Assembly: GCF_036588685.1 (NCBI RefSeq)
Contig: NC_086374.1
Span: 67,330,457-67,394,456 of the forward strand
Length of the DNA stretch: 64,000 nt
From: Mytilus trossulus
Lineage: Eukaryota; Mollusca; Bivalvia; Mytilida; Mytilidae
Reading direction: 5' to 3'
Under the pieces are notes generated by a model. It saw only the letters and a program-made list of their open reading frames with translations, ran no database searches and was not told the DNA's origin. How positions within the stretch are numbered: the stretch's first letter is position 1; every line of letters begins with the position of its first letter. This document shows, piece after piece, positions 1 to 12,300 of the stretch. Made by a program: the position numbers and the translations under genes.

Positions 1-1
1 A

Positions 2-547
2 TGACTGAACTAAACAGAAGATAATCTGAATGGAGTTAAAGCTGACGTATACTATTTCATAACTGTTGTAATATGTGAGATTGGTGTTCATACAACCTAT
101 CATTTTGAATTCTTCAAACTTTTGCTTTTTACATTGAATAGTGCGAACGATCTTCGTGAGTGAAAAGAAAATGGAACCAATTGTAAAAAACCACAAAAAC
201 ATATTCTTTACGTTAGATGTTGATTTAATCTTTTCTGTTATTTGAGAAAGCCTGCGTCTATACATCAGCAAATGTTTAATACAAACAAAAATTGCTAGAA
301 CAATCACAATGCCAAGATATGAGTGAATCATAATATATTTAGTTGTCTTGTCTACATGAGGGCCAACAAATTCAATTCCAATCATAGATAGAATGACAAT
401 CACAAACACGCTTGAAACAAGTATAAGTCCGCTGATACTGCCATCGTTAGGTCGAATATTATCAATACTATTGTGGTTTTTAGAAGGTTCTCCTGCTGTG
501 AATGGTAGAACTAAAACAGCATTACATAATTTTGCTAATGCTTCCAT
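2..547 (-). CDS. otopetrin-like protein, N-terminal part (runs off left edge)
   Basis: An open frame of 182 codons runs leftward from an ATG at 547-545 to the window edge without a stop, so the gene continues outside. The product starts MEALAKLCNAVLVLPFTAGE and is close to the N-terminal third of the two otopetrin-like copies at 9-18 kb, sharing HDG/NDGxISG before the first membrane segment, the FLW-F-IGS-F segment, the Cys-Lys-Lys...FEEF loop and the following Gly-Cys. Four hydrophobic segments are visible. The resemblance is greater to the 9-10.7 kb copy than to the 16.8-18.5 kb copy. A splice acceptor (pyrimidine tract then CAG) ends two bases before the ATG, so a 5' exon is expected at higher coordinates. 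By family, a membrane proton channel; the assignment rests on the C-terminal half of the intact copy. Confidence 0.62.
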   Translation of the reverse strand, partial: MEALAKLCNAVLVLPFTAGEPSKNHNSIDNIRPNDGSISGLILVSSVFVIVILSMIGIEFVGPHVDKTTKYIMIHSYLGIVIVLAIFVCIKHLLMYRRRLSQITEKIKSTSNVKNMFLWFFTIGSIFFSLTKIVRTIQCKKQKFEEFKMIGCMNTNLTYYNSYEIVYVSFNSIQIIFCLVQS

Positions 548-559
548 TGCTGAAAAAAA

Positions 560-1440
560 GAAAGATTTGATTGGTTGTAATATTGACAGATTTTTTTTTC
601 TAAACTTTTCGTTTTGTTTTGAACGTTGAAATAACAACCTTCTTCAAAATTAGTATTTCTTATTTTATACTGGTTGATAACTTACAATACGCTTGTTGTA
701 ATCCAAAACCTGTTTCCCTTGATTTGCAGATTCGTGTTGGTCCTTGTGATTAGGTGGATCTTGATCTCTTGGAATACTTAGTGTAATAGCTTTCTTGTGA
801 GCAGCAACCGTCTATCTAGGAAATCATCATATCAAGCTCTGGGGTTGAAGTCATTAAACTCAGTGCTCAGTTCTCAGAACACAAAAATCATGCTCGAAAC
901 ATGAAATCAAAAATTTTGATTGGTTGATTCTTGAGTCTGAGTACAAAAATCGTGCTCGAAAGTTTTTTTGACCGCAAGGGTGGAAATATCCTATCAACTA
1001 GGATACATACACTCCATATGTGATAGTCTTGGAGTGTAAGTAATCTAAAAAGTTTTTGGTATTATGTAGTACCTTCATCTGATTCATGCCACCTCGTGAA
1101 TCTGACATTATATTTGCACTAGTCCAGTACAGGGATTTAAGCTTTGCGAGTACATACTAGTAAATTTTCCATAGAGATAAAAGATAAATTATGTTGTACC
1201 GGTTTCATTTTCCTTATCTGGTATATGTTAAGTTTAATGCTCCTTGATACATTTTACCTTATCGTTTTTAGCATCCCTTTGAAAGAATATTCGGTAATAA
1301 GTACTCTTCAACAATATATTTTATTTTGACTGGTCAACTGTTAAGTTTCAAGAGCCCAAGGATGAATTTTATTTGGAGGAAAAGCGTGCCTTAGATTCAA
1401 AAGTATACGTCTGGTACCTTTGATGAGTTTTTTCAAATAA
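560..1440. other. no gene seen; dispersed-repeat fragments
   Basis: This is the region 5' of the left-edge otopetrin-like copy. At about 840-990 there are two similar blocks containing ACAAAAATC-TGCTCGAAA, which resemble a dispersed molluscan repeat. No coding signal was seen; the 5' exon of the neighbouring gene may lie here but cannot be picked out. Confidence 0.4.
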
Positions 1441-1560
1441 TTCAACATCAAACACATATAAATAAAGGCAACATTAGTATACCGCTGTTCTAAAGTAATA
1501 AATCGATTGAGAGAAAATAAATCCGGGTTACAAACTCAAACCGAGGGAAATTATAATAAT
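1440..1560 (-). repeat. family B repeat, fragment
   Basis: It matches the block at 1875-1980 (AACATTAGTATACCGCTGTT, then ATCGATTGAG, then ATCCGGGTTACAAACT) and, inverted, the 3' part of the family B copy at 15055-15484. Confidence 0.55.
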
Positions 1561-1873
1561 AAGGTATAAAAATTAAATTTTGAATGTGTAAGAATTCGAA
1601 ATTTGAATAGATATTGTTTTTAAATATCATATTTAGAGTCATGGTACAAATGGTGAGAATAGTTTACCAAAAATGAGATAAAGCGATTAATTTATCTGTA
1701 AATGGACAAATATATATTAGTTTACAAAACAAATGTATATAGAGAAATTACCTTCGAGTACACTTGAAAGCTAAACGTTCTGCGAAGCAAATACATATAG
1801 TGTTTATCGGAAGAATCCTTAATGGACCAGCAAACTGATCTTAGGTTAACTTTGCTAAGTATAACATAAGTCA

Positions 1874-2160
1874 CATAAATAAAAACAACATTAGTATACC
1901 GCTGTTTGAAATTCATAAATCGATTGAGGAAAAAACAAATCCGGGTTACAAACTAAAACTGAGGGAAACACTTCAAATATAAGAGGAGAACATCGACACA
2001 ACAGAAACACACCATTAATGTGCAACACACACAGAAACGAACTATGATATAACAATGACCGTTTTCCTGACTTGGTACAGGACATTTTAAGAAAAAATGT
2101 TGGTTTAACCTGGTTTTGTGGCTAGCCAAACTCCCGCTTTTATGGCAATGATACATAAAA
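1874..2160 (-). repeat. family B interspersed repeat
   Basis: The reverse complement matches the copy at 15055-15484 over most of its length: the CCAAGTCAGGAAAA block, the CGTTTCTGTGTGTGTTGCAC block, and the end reading AACAGCGGTATACTAATGTT. Short open frames here are inside the repeat. Confidence 0.6.
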
Positions 2161-2199
2161 CATTAAAATGGCAACATGACAGGGCTACAATTCGAATAG

Positions 2200-2670
2200 A
2201 TTGGAGAGTATACAGGACAGAGAAACGCACAAATAATACCTATCAAAGATACCAGGCTTATAATTTAATACGCCAGACGCGCGTTTCTTATACATAATGC
2301 TCATTAGTGACGTTCAAATAAAAAAGTTTGAAAGCCAAAACAAGTACAAAGTTTAAGACCATTGAGGCCCAAAAGTTTTAAAAAAGTTGTGCCAAATACG
2401 ACTACGGTTATCTGCCTCGGATAAGAAAATCCTTAGTATTTAGAATTATTCATACTTTTGCAAGCAGTAAATATATAAGAATTACTATATAATAGATATA
2501 CAAGTCCACATCGAAGTGGTGACTTACTACAGAATAAAAACGAATACGTAAATAAACCTAAATCAGCGCATGAAAAGGGCACAGCCGAACTATGTGTTAT
2601 ATGTTAGCCGAAGAAATCAACGCTCAAAAGTGACGTCACATTTAAATTTCGGGGGGATATAGTTCAAAAT
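2200..2670. repeat. dispersed repeat fragment with the GAAACGC-GTCTGGCGT motif
   Basis: The motif ACGCCAGACGCGCGTTTC at 2270-2287 recurs inverted with one mismatch at 24932-24949. Flanking words (TACCAGGCTTA, CATTAGTGACG) recur near 18.6 kb and 27.6 kb. The borders are not defined. Confidence 0.4.
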
Positions 2671-2674
2671 TAGG

Positions 2675-5600
2675 TTTGTAATACTGATATAACATGTATT
2701 AATAGAAATAAAAATTACAATACTTTTATATAAAAAATAGTGACTGTAATTAGATACTTAATTGTATTATCTAGCTATGTCGTTATTTCTTCTAATTCAA
2801 ACTGTTAACCAAATACATCGTATAAATTTAGTTGACCAAATCTAAAACCTTTTCTATGAATTAGGTGATTAATAGAACAGACAAAAATCACAACTACAAA
2901 CGATAAGACATTAATTAGACAAGATCCGATGAGAATAACAAATATAACATAAAAAGAAAATAAATGAATTTTAGAGAGAAAAATATAGTTACGCGTCTTA
3001 TAGAAATGTGAAGTCACACTCAGCAAAACAGTCACAATCGGGAATAAGTCACATTTGGTATTTAAAGATCAGACACCGTAATGGCACACCACAATCTAAC
3101 ACTTGGTAAAAAAGTCTTAAGTTAGTTTGGACAAAGAAACATCGTATGGATCAATCAATTGGTGATGGTGTCTTTTTTTTACGGAGTGTAATTTTTAATC
3201 TGTCCTCCTCATAACATTGTATAATTTATAAACTGAAATTTAATATCCATATATGTGATTAAATAAAGTTATCACAAAGGCATTTGGAATTTCATTTTTA
3301 AAAATAAATTTCACGATACATTGTCAAGAATAAGTTTTAGAAAGCCGAAGACTGAAAAACTCCAAACCAAAATACACTGTCCGAAGGAATTGTAAAATTA
3401 ATTGTATGTAATCAAAACCTCGTCAATTGAGGTGTATAAAGAGACTAAATCGCTATGCTTTCTAACAGTCTTGCTTCAGAATAACATCATCAAATTTGAA
3501 TAAATATAATTGTCGAAATTGTTTTGGTATATCGGAGTATTCGGCTGTTTATGTCAATCAAATAACATTCGATAAATAGCATATCAAGGGTTTTGGGTCA
3601 TCTTACTGATGTTTTTTCACATGCACATATCCAACTCACTTATGACATTTTTCGTAGTCTTAGATCTTAAGATTCAAGAATAATCATATCGATTAGTGAT
3701 CGATTATGTCGTATACCGACCATTTTATCTTAATCAGAACTATGGCAGTTGTTATCAAATAGTTCGCATCTATATTTGCTGCATTGACGTTTGTTTGTCT
3801 TGCACTTCAGTGTTTCTGTTGGTCCGTTGTTTTCCTCTAAAAGTTGATTTATTTCATTCAGATTTGATTTCTGTCAAACGATTACAGTATTGCTATTTTT
3901 TTTCTGATTGTAACGGGTGATGCATGCAAAGCAGAAGCATTTACATGTCGACGCACCCAGTCACTTTCTATTTGGAGTTCGTGCGATTTCTTGAGTTTTT
4001 TTTTTTTTTTGTTATCTTGATGTGTGTACTTAATTGATGTTGGAAATTTAAACATTGTTGCCTGACTTTCTTCAAATTATTATATTTTGTACAAAGTGTT
4101 GTACTGCAGATAATTAATGAAATGCGTTTCTTTGACTGACATTGTTGGTTTTTTTTTTCTTTTTTCAGACTAAAGGGCATTGCTTTTCTTGTAAAATTCT
4201 TAAGATTTACGATTAAATCTATATGAAATCTATTCAAAATTGAAGGATGTAATGTTGAACAAAGCAAAAAATCCGAAAATATTCGTATGGATAGATTTTT
4301 GTTTGCGCTACGTCAAATATTAGCAATTGCATGCATCGTTCTGGGCAAGAATAAATTACATTTAAAATAAATGAAATGCTTTTGCCGGTTTGATAGACAA
4401 CAATTTAGACTCCCGCTTAGATAAGGAAATGTTGGACTTTGTATGAACTATTGTTTGACAAAGACCTGTCTGAATTTACTTTTTGCTGTATTTTCCTTTT
4501 AATACAACGTCTCTTAACTGGTAAAGAGTCCTTACAAGTATACAGTCTGTTTCATGAAAAGTGTGTAAAGGAAAACTGCTTTCTATCTTTGAATATTCTT
4601 GAGATGTTTTATTCGTGCATAAGAAAAACTATGAAACATGCTGTGTTTTCTCCTGAAATTCCTTGTTAATCTGTCTGAAATTCATGTTTGACATGAATCA
4701 TAGTTATTCTTGTAAAAAGAGACGAATTTGTTACTACCATGATAAATAAGGTTGACTGGAAATAATACAGATATTTTTCTAACGATCCATTACATATATA
4801 ACTTTATTATTAAGTACATATTTAGTGTATCATTATCCTTATTGGTTACAGTATGTTAATATTCATGTTTTTAATTTGAAGATTGCATTCTTAACATTTT
4901 TATTCATCATTTATGTCTGGGTAAAGCTTTAAACATTTCAAAATAACCAACGTAAACTTAGATAATAATGCAAATTAAACAAAATCGGTATACTTACGTT
5001 TTCTCATAATTAATACAAGTTATGTTCAAAACGAAAATTGTGTCTCCATGGCACCTGCTATATATGCTCTTATATCTTCCTTGTAAGCTAAACTTAGTAC
5101 TTTGGAAAGTTCATACATGCAAATCGGTTACCGCGTTTTGAATATATTAAAATGATACCTTTTACAACTGAAAAATTTGGGGAAATTATTGTGAAAATAA
5201 ATTATCTTCGTTTCCAGAAACATGACTACCCTGATGATGTTGCAACCTTTCGGGGTCATAGTCCTGCCTTTCTTGACAACTTTTTGTTGTATTTTATTTC
5301 TAAAAATGAATACTTAAAATTCATATGTGCATAATTAGTGTCATTAGCCTGTGTCAAGTCAGGCACAGCGTTCCAGGGTGTATTGTGTTCTGTTTGTTTA
5401 AACAAATTTTGTCATTCAACCCGGTAGTTGATAGTCTGTTAACTTATTTAAAGGTTTCATAGACGCTGTGTTATGTAGCATTAGCCATAATGTAAAATCA
5501 TTTGTATATTGTGAATTCTCCATTTGGACCTCTAGTTATATTAAGTTACTTTTCTGTTACACTTGAGAGAAAGTTTATGATGTAAAGCAGTGATAGTTTA

Positions 5601-6095
5601 TCGATGTTCAAAGACAACCCAAGGTAACATAAAAAAAAAACAAGAGGGAATCACATGAACAAAAGGTTTCGCCAGAGAAAGCGTCTTTTCTTATGCATGC
5701 ATTACCTACAATTTGAAACCATTTGAACTATTTGCCAATCTGAAAACCGGAAGCCTGGTTTTTTTTGTTTACTAAAGACAACGAGCGCTTTGTTTATATT
5801 TAAGATATTTTCTAAATTAAAGCTGAGGGATAACGAAAAACAGAATTTTCAATTTCACATTGCTCCAACATCCAACACATACTGATTGCATTCCCTTTCA
5901 AATAATCATTACATATATGATAGTTGTCTACAAAAACGTATCATTTCTAGTATAAAGAAATGCGCTTTTTTCCTCAGTTTTACGGACCCAATTATGTTTT
6001 GGACGGACAGTTTTGCAGTATACTAATAGAAATATGCAAATATCTGTTTTGTTTGTCGTAATTATATCCCTAAAAAACACCTTATCACCATTAAT
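2675..6095. other. AT-rich intergenic DNA; no gene seen
   Basis: Only short, composition-driven open frames are present, with no splice-supported chain. A degenerate plus-strand family B piece lies at about 3700-3870 (CAGTGTTTCTGTTGGTCCGTTGTTTTCC region). Homopolymer T runs occur near 4000 and 4150. Confidence 0.4.
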
Positions 6096-6099
6096 GCAA

Positions 6100-6400
6100 C
6101 TTCTTGCTGTACCCATATTTTGACCATTTTATTTATTATGTCTGTTTAGTTCACGAATCATTTTAAATATAACGGAATTTGATGATACTGTCATCAAAAG
6201 GAGAGGGTTAGCGCTATAAAACCATGTTTAATCCACCATTTTCTACATTTGAAAATGTCTGTACCAAGTCAGGAATATGACAGAGTTTGTCCATTCGTTG
6301 TTAATGTGTTTTGTTATTTGATTTTGCAATGTGATTTTGGACTTTCCGATTAGATATACCTCTTAGTTCACTATTTTTGTGATTTTACTTTTTTCTTTAT
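6100..6400 (+). repeat. family A interspersed repeat, copy 1
   Basis: The diagnostic order of words is TGTCTGTTTAGTTCACG, GAGAGGGTTAGCGCTATAAA, CCACCATTTTCTAC, GTACCAAGTCAGGAATATGA, TCCATTCGTT, GACTTTCCG and TTTTTGTGATTTTACTTTTT. The same order appears at 12.0, 15.6, 26.2, 26.9 and 28.6 kb, all in plus orientation. Confidence 0.65.
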
Positions 6401-7860
6401 AGATTTTTTCTTCGCATGATAAAACCAAAAGATGCAGCTAGCAAAACAGAAATTATTCACCTTACCACTTCTGGATACTTGAGTTAACTCTGGTTAAGAA
6501 TGGTGTTCGATTCACTATGTCTTTAATTTCTATAAAATGTATGTGAACAGTTAATCGTCTTTTCGTCTTTTTTATTAAAAGTCGTGTATTTCATAACACA
6601 AATACCATGTCATATTTAATTTGTATAAATCATAAATGGTTTTTTTTATATTGGGTTTCCCAAAATAGAAACGAGGACTTCTTCTTGAAAGTTGATCCTA
6701 TTACACGACAGTGTTAAATGCAAATGTTGTAATTTTACACGTTTATTTGACTTATATAAGTGGGCACCTACAAGCAAGATAACATAAAATAATATAATAC
6801 AATAAAGTTGTATTTGTGTGCAAGATGGGAGTAATACTATGATATGACACGTGTTAGTATAATGGCATTGTGCAATTTGACATATCCAAATTTATCACAA
6901 AAATGTACACATAATTCATAACATATATCTGTATGTAAGACTGGAAACTTTTATCTGTTGTTACCATACTGAAGCCAACATCCTCTTCGTTGATATTAAT
7001 AAAAACCTATACAAAATTAAAAAAAATTATTACACAACAAATAGACAGAACAATAAACAACACCAATAACAAACATGCTTTACCTCTGAGAAATAAGCAT
7101 ACAAACACAGAAAACAACACAACACAATGAAAATTTTTTTTTTGACTTGATACATATATTGAATTTAATGTGACTTGTCCAGTTTAACGTATGCACGAAA
7201 TCTTTCTTATAACTTAAGAGGTGCATATATTTTTCCTGTGATCTTAGGCTTATTTTATTGAACTACAGGTGTAATGCCACCATTGATTTTCACTTATCAG
7301 TCTGTGTTAACATTTTTTTTTAAATTGTGCAGAATCTACCTTTGTTTCAAATAAACAATTACTTGACACGCGTAAAGTTGTATCCTGTACAGTAGTAGAG
7401 ACAAATTTCACATAACATATTATTGTTTATCAGAAATGACTATCACTGGAAGCTGATCAATCCAATGTTCACCACTTTTTTCCAATGTACATGCTCAAGT
7501 AACCATGTAACCTCAAGTTTCCAAAATATCTTATCGATATACAAATTAAAAAAAAATAATGTTGCTCAAGATATATGTTTATGATTCAGAAATGTGTCAA
7601 TGCATTGAAACTAATGACTAAATTCCTACAATTGTCAAATTCAAGGATTTTTTTTTCAAACAGATGTGACGTACTTTGATTTGATAGTAAAATACCTACA
7701 CGTATACATGCCCATACTTAAAGAAGGCCCAACTTAGAAACAAGATTCTTGACTAAGGGCGGATTAAATATTTCGGTGTAAAAATGACTCTCTAACTCAA
7801 ACAAAAATAAAGAGCTGCGTCATGAGCGCATGATCGCCCGTCGTCTTGTGTATGAATTTC
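6400..7860. other. AT-rich intergenic DNA; no gene seen
   Basis: I see no coding chain, RNA gene or bounded element here. Confidence 0.4.
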
Positions 7861-7865
7861 TTATT

Positions 7866-8400
7866 GAATAATCATAAATAGTTCTTGACATACGGCGCAA
7901 CATGTGAAAACCTCCTTTTTTTTCAAAATATATCTAAAATAAAATTTTGAATCAAAACCAAAAAGTATAAAGATCTTTAGATTAAAATAACTAAGAATTG
8001 TGTAAAAATGTGAAGCAATAATCATAAATCGTTTTTGAGATCCGGCGCGACATTTGAAAAAAACCCTCACCCATTTTTTTTACAAAATACTCAATAACTC
8101 AAAAAATAATATTTTGATTCATCACAAAAAGTATACAGATCTTAAAATCAATATAACAAAGAAGTCTGTAAGTTCAAAACAACAATCACAAATTGATTTA
8201 GAGATACGGCACAACATGTAGAAAAAACACATACAGTTTTAGTTACAAATTCCCGTTACTCAAAAGTTATATTTTTTTTCTCATCCAATAGTATACAGAT
8301 CGTATGACCATCATAAGAAACAACTATTTTCAAGTTTCATGAAATTTGATAAGTCGTTGTCAAGTTACGGTGCAACATATTTACGCCGGACAGACAGACG
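7866..8400. repeat. degenerate tandem repeat, about 4 units of 150-165 bp
   Basis: The block 'ATAATCATAAAT, then GA-ATACGGCGCAACATGTGAAAA' recurs at about 7868, 8018, 8181 and 8345. The last unit ends in GCCGGACAGACAGACGGACAT. AT-rich filler with repeated AAAAGTATA-AGATC words separates the blocks. Confidence 0.6.
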
Positions 8401-9155
8401 GACATAATCAAGATGATTGATAGAGAATATTTTTGTTTAGAAGACATCTTTTTTTCAAAATCCAATCGGCAATCTACTTCACATCTAGACTTACATATAG
8501 AAATTCACAATACGAATAGGTTGCTAACAAGACAAAAGAGATGATTGTAGCTTCCTATTTCTATGTAGCAGCATTCTAGCAGCACCTTCACACGGTCTAT
8601 ATATCTATCAGTTGATATGGTATTCAAGGGCATATATTTCTTATTAATAACTCTTTTGATAGGGATTCTGCTCATAAGGGAGCTTTAACACCAAGAGTTA
8701 CAATTGGTGAATCTGAAATCATTCAGTAACAATTTTTCTGACGCCATCACCAGTTTGTTTACCGTTATGGAATATCTGATTAAAATGCGATTTGTATCAA
8801 TTATAACCAAAATCCCGTCTTCTTTTTTCTCAAATATGACCTAGCGAATCAGACTACTCACAAGGTTTGCACATGCATAAGCAACACGAAGTCAAACTTA
8901 CACTACCAAACAATTACTATCAACACTGATGTGTGTCCACAATAGTTTCAATAACAAACAACAATTAATAAGAATAAAAAGTTTTGTTTTAATTTCAAAT
9001 GAATGATAACATATATGTTTATAATAATATATATGTAATACAAATGCACGTTTACCAGTTCAATAAACGATTTCTTGTTCTTATAATTAACAGGTGCAGT
9101 ACTTCTTAATTGAAAAATAAATGGTCACGGTTTTTTTTTCTAGTCATATATGTCG
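8400..9155. other. intergenic DNA downstream of the broken otopetrin-like copy
   Basis: No gene or bounded repeat recognised. Confidence 0.35.
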
Positions 9156-10746
9156 TTATTTTGGGATTTTGTTGAAAAATTTCATAAAATAAAATGAAAG
9201 ATTTAAATCTGAAAAACACAAAGATAGGGATAAACAATGAGAAATGAGTTTCTGTGATGTGATACTATAAACATTTTGTAATACTTGCTTGTCGTAAAAA
9301 GATCTAGCTTCGAAAACACTATCATCAAACCACAAGTAGAGATTGAGCACAGCGAGTATTAGATAAATGTACTCGCCATGACATCGCTTTGTCTTTTCAT
9401 AACTATTCAATTGTAAAATACAAACAACTTGAAAGTAAAGCTCAATCGTTGTCATTAATTTCTGACTCATTATTAAATATTCCCTTCTTTCGTGAATGCA
9501 AGCAAACATCACTAATGAACAATATGCAATCGAACCTAAAAAGCTTGCAATAATCATCTTGTGATGAAAATGAAGATATTGTGTTTTCTTAACAGGTTTC
9601 AAAAATGACGATGATTGTGAAATCATATAAAAAGTAATTATAAGTAAGGTTGTCTTAGAAATTGATAAAAATATATCGTATGATACATCGAAAGTTTAAA
9701 TATCTTGAACTTTATCAATTTCTTTGGAAAGTTTAATGAAACCAAATATAAAACATGGCAAAATCGTCAGTATGACGAATCCGATACACAAAAGAGTTCG
9801 ACAATTGTAAAAGCTATTGATTCTTTTGTGAGATGACAAAAGTAATGGCGTAAATTCACTTCCGTAATTTGAATTTAACAGAATTTCTTTATCAACATGA
9901 ACGTGATTGGATGGCCAGAGTTCGGCTATACAAATCATTGATAGCAGAAAGTATTCCATTTTAATTGGCGCACAATACGGATGTATCGTTCTGAAAAGTT
10001 TATCAGATTCACAAATGGTATAATTAGTTTGATTACAACTCGCCATCTGTATGCCTTCATATATATATGTATATTTCGGAAAAATAATGTGCCCATTGGG
10101 AAATATTTGCCAAAACAATTACCAGCAAACTATAGTACATTTTCCATGAACTTTTAAAGCGTAGAGAAATGAATGTTTGAAGAAAAAAAGACTGAACCAA
10201 GCAGAATATAATCTGAATAGATTGCAAGCTAACGTATGATTTCTCATAACTGGGATCGTAGGTCATATTTTTGTCGATACAACCTATTCTTTGAAATTCC
10301 TCGAATATATGCTTTTTACATTGAATAGCACTGGTAATCTTTGCTAACGAAAAGAAAATGCTTCCAATTGTAAAAATCCACAAAAATATATATTTAACGT
10401 TAGTTGTTGGTTTGGTTCTTTCTGTAATTTCAGTTTGTCTACGTCGATACTTAAACAAAGTTCCAATGCAAACAATAATTGCTAGAAAGATCACTATGCT
10501 AAGGTAGGAGTAAATTGGTATATATTTAGCATTCTTGTCACTTTTATGATCAACAAATTCAACTCCTAACATACAAAGAAGTACAATTACAAACACGCTT
10601 GAAACTAGTATAAATCCGCTAATCCTGCCATCGTGAGGTCGAATATTTTCATTTCCATAGTTGTTTTCATTTGGTTCGCCTGCTGTAAATGGCATAATTA
10701 CAGCAGCATTAAATAGTTTGGTCAAGGTTTCCATTGCTGAAAACAA
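9156..10746 (-). pseudogene. otopetrin-like gene, broken copy
   Basis: Three adjoining segments together match the whole length of the intact copy at 16.8-18.5 kb. Codons from the ATG at 10746 run in one frame to a TGA at 10057-10059. The matching sequence then resumes in a shifted frame, the break falling in a short TA dinucleotide run at about 10060-10078. That frame meets an in-frame TAA at 9696-9698. The same frame continues past it, with clear similarity, to the natural stop at 9156-9158. Conserved blocks are in order: ANISQWAHYF, MEYFLL...AELWP, QYLHFHHK-IIASFLGS, WFDDSVFE and the C-terminal hydrophobic segment. One frameshift plus one nonsense codon argue for a dead gene. A sequencing slip in the TA run could explain the first but not the second. 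The acceptor before the ATG is intact. Confidence 0.68.
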
Positions 10747-10901
10747 AAAGAATGGTTATCGATTAAAACTTTATTTGGGGGGAACAATATTGTTCGGCCT
10801 GGGTTTTTTTCAGCTTTTGAACGTTTATGTTGAAATCATAGCATCATTATCATTGAACATGGTATCAAGTTCGAGAATTCAGTACCTTTCATTTTCGGAC
10901 A

Positions 10902-11375
10902 GTGTTTCGGTCAATTAGCTTACATTAGTCATGTTATGATTAACAGACATGAACCAATTGCTCTTAATTGCAGCATGTAAAAATTATGTTTTAACTCTAT
11001 GAAATAAATATATGAAATATAAAAAAAAAAAATTTTGGTAATTTCTTCATGGTATTTTCCGTTATGCCATATTTATGTCTGATCCTATTGATGACTTCGG
11101 TGGTTTTTTTTCAAATCAACCACTCGCAAAAAAAACATTTGATGGTGTTTCGGTCAATTAGCTTACACTTGTCAGGTAATGATTAACAGACATGTAACCA
11201 ATTGCTCTTAACTACTATATGTACTAAAAAATAAATAACTATATGCAATATAGATATGAAATATATAATAAATATTTTTTGTTTTTTTTTATGTTTTTTT
11301 CCATTATGACATATGTATGTCTGATCCTATTGGTGACTTCCGTGTTTTGTCAAATCAACCCTCGCAAAACAAGCA
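10902..11375. repeat. tandem duplication, two units of about 240 bp
   Basis: GTGTTTCGGTCAATTAGCTT begins at 10902 and again at 11145. Both units then carry ATGATTAACAGACATG, CCAATTGCTCTTAA, ATGTCTGATCCTATTG and TCAAATCAACC in the same order. The array lies 150 bp 5' of the broken otopetrin-like exon. Confidence 0.7.
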
Positions 11376-11737
11376 TGATTTTAACCAACTAATGATAACA
11401 TAATTAGTTACAGTAGCACTACGCTCCAAAATAACAACTTTCTGTATAATTAATATCCTAAATGTATTGTAAAATTAAACCAGAAAATGAATTCTAGAAT
11501 ATATTTTTTTCGTTTTTAATTTGAAGTTTTTCTTGCTTAATTTTATCTCAAAAACTGGAGGTTAACAGGACACTTAATCGGCAAATCTGATGTTTCATTA
11601 TTTTCGAATAATCTAAAAAAAATAAATAATATATAAACCGTTATAAATGAAAACAACACTTTCTTGCGTACCAAGTGTTTTCTGGATTATCCTTTATCAG
11701 GAACGGTAAAATACAAACATTTGAAAGCCTTGAACTA

Positions 11738-12300
11738 TTTGTGGATTTTTATAAATTCTATATAACGTTTGGACTATTTCAAATCTCGGTCTATTTCTGA
11801 AAATAATTCTTACATACTTTTGATTTTTTCACTCTGTATTCTAACATTGCCTATGTTAAATTATAACATTGTTTGTTTACACATTGAACGACAAATATAT
11901 GTGACGTATAAAATTTTCTTACGTCAGACACGCCAATCAATGAATGTGTTTGTAGACAGATGTTTTTTGGTTCTGTTAAAATGTTCCTTTTAAAATTGTT
12001 ACACGATGATGACTGTTGTAGCCATATTTTGACTATTTTATTTATTATGTCTGTTTAGTTCACGCATTATTGTAGTATAACGGAATTTAATGAAACTGTC
12101 ATCAAAGTGAGAGGTTTAGCGCTATAAAACCAGGTTAAATCCACCATTTTCTACATTTTGAAAATGCCTGTACCAATAGAAAATATGACAGTTATTGTCC
12201 ATTCGTTTTTTATGTGTTTTGTTATTTGATTTTGCCATGTGATTAGGGACTTTCCGATTAGATTTTACTCTAAGTTCAGTACATTTGTGATTTTACTTTT
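11738..12300 (+). repeat. family A interspersed repeat, long copy 2 (empty site for family B)
   Basis: This copy includes extra 5' sequence (CTAACATTGCCTATGT, then ACACATTGAACGAC, then GACGTATAAAATTTTCT) before the usual family A body. The same 5' sequence occurs at 14970-15055 and 15484-15620, where a family B copy interrupts it. Confidence 0.65.

Noticed and set aside
3968-4267. 99-codon minus-strand frame rich in Lys/Asn
   Set aside because: The composition reflects runs of T on the plus strand. No motif, and a low-complexity end.
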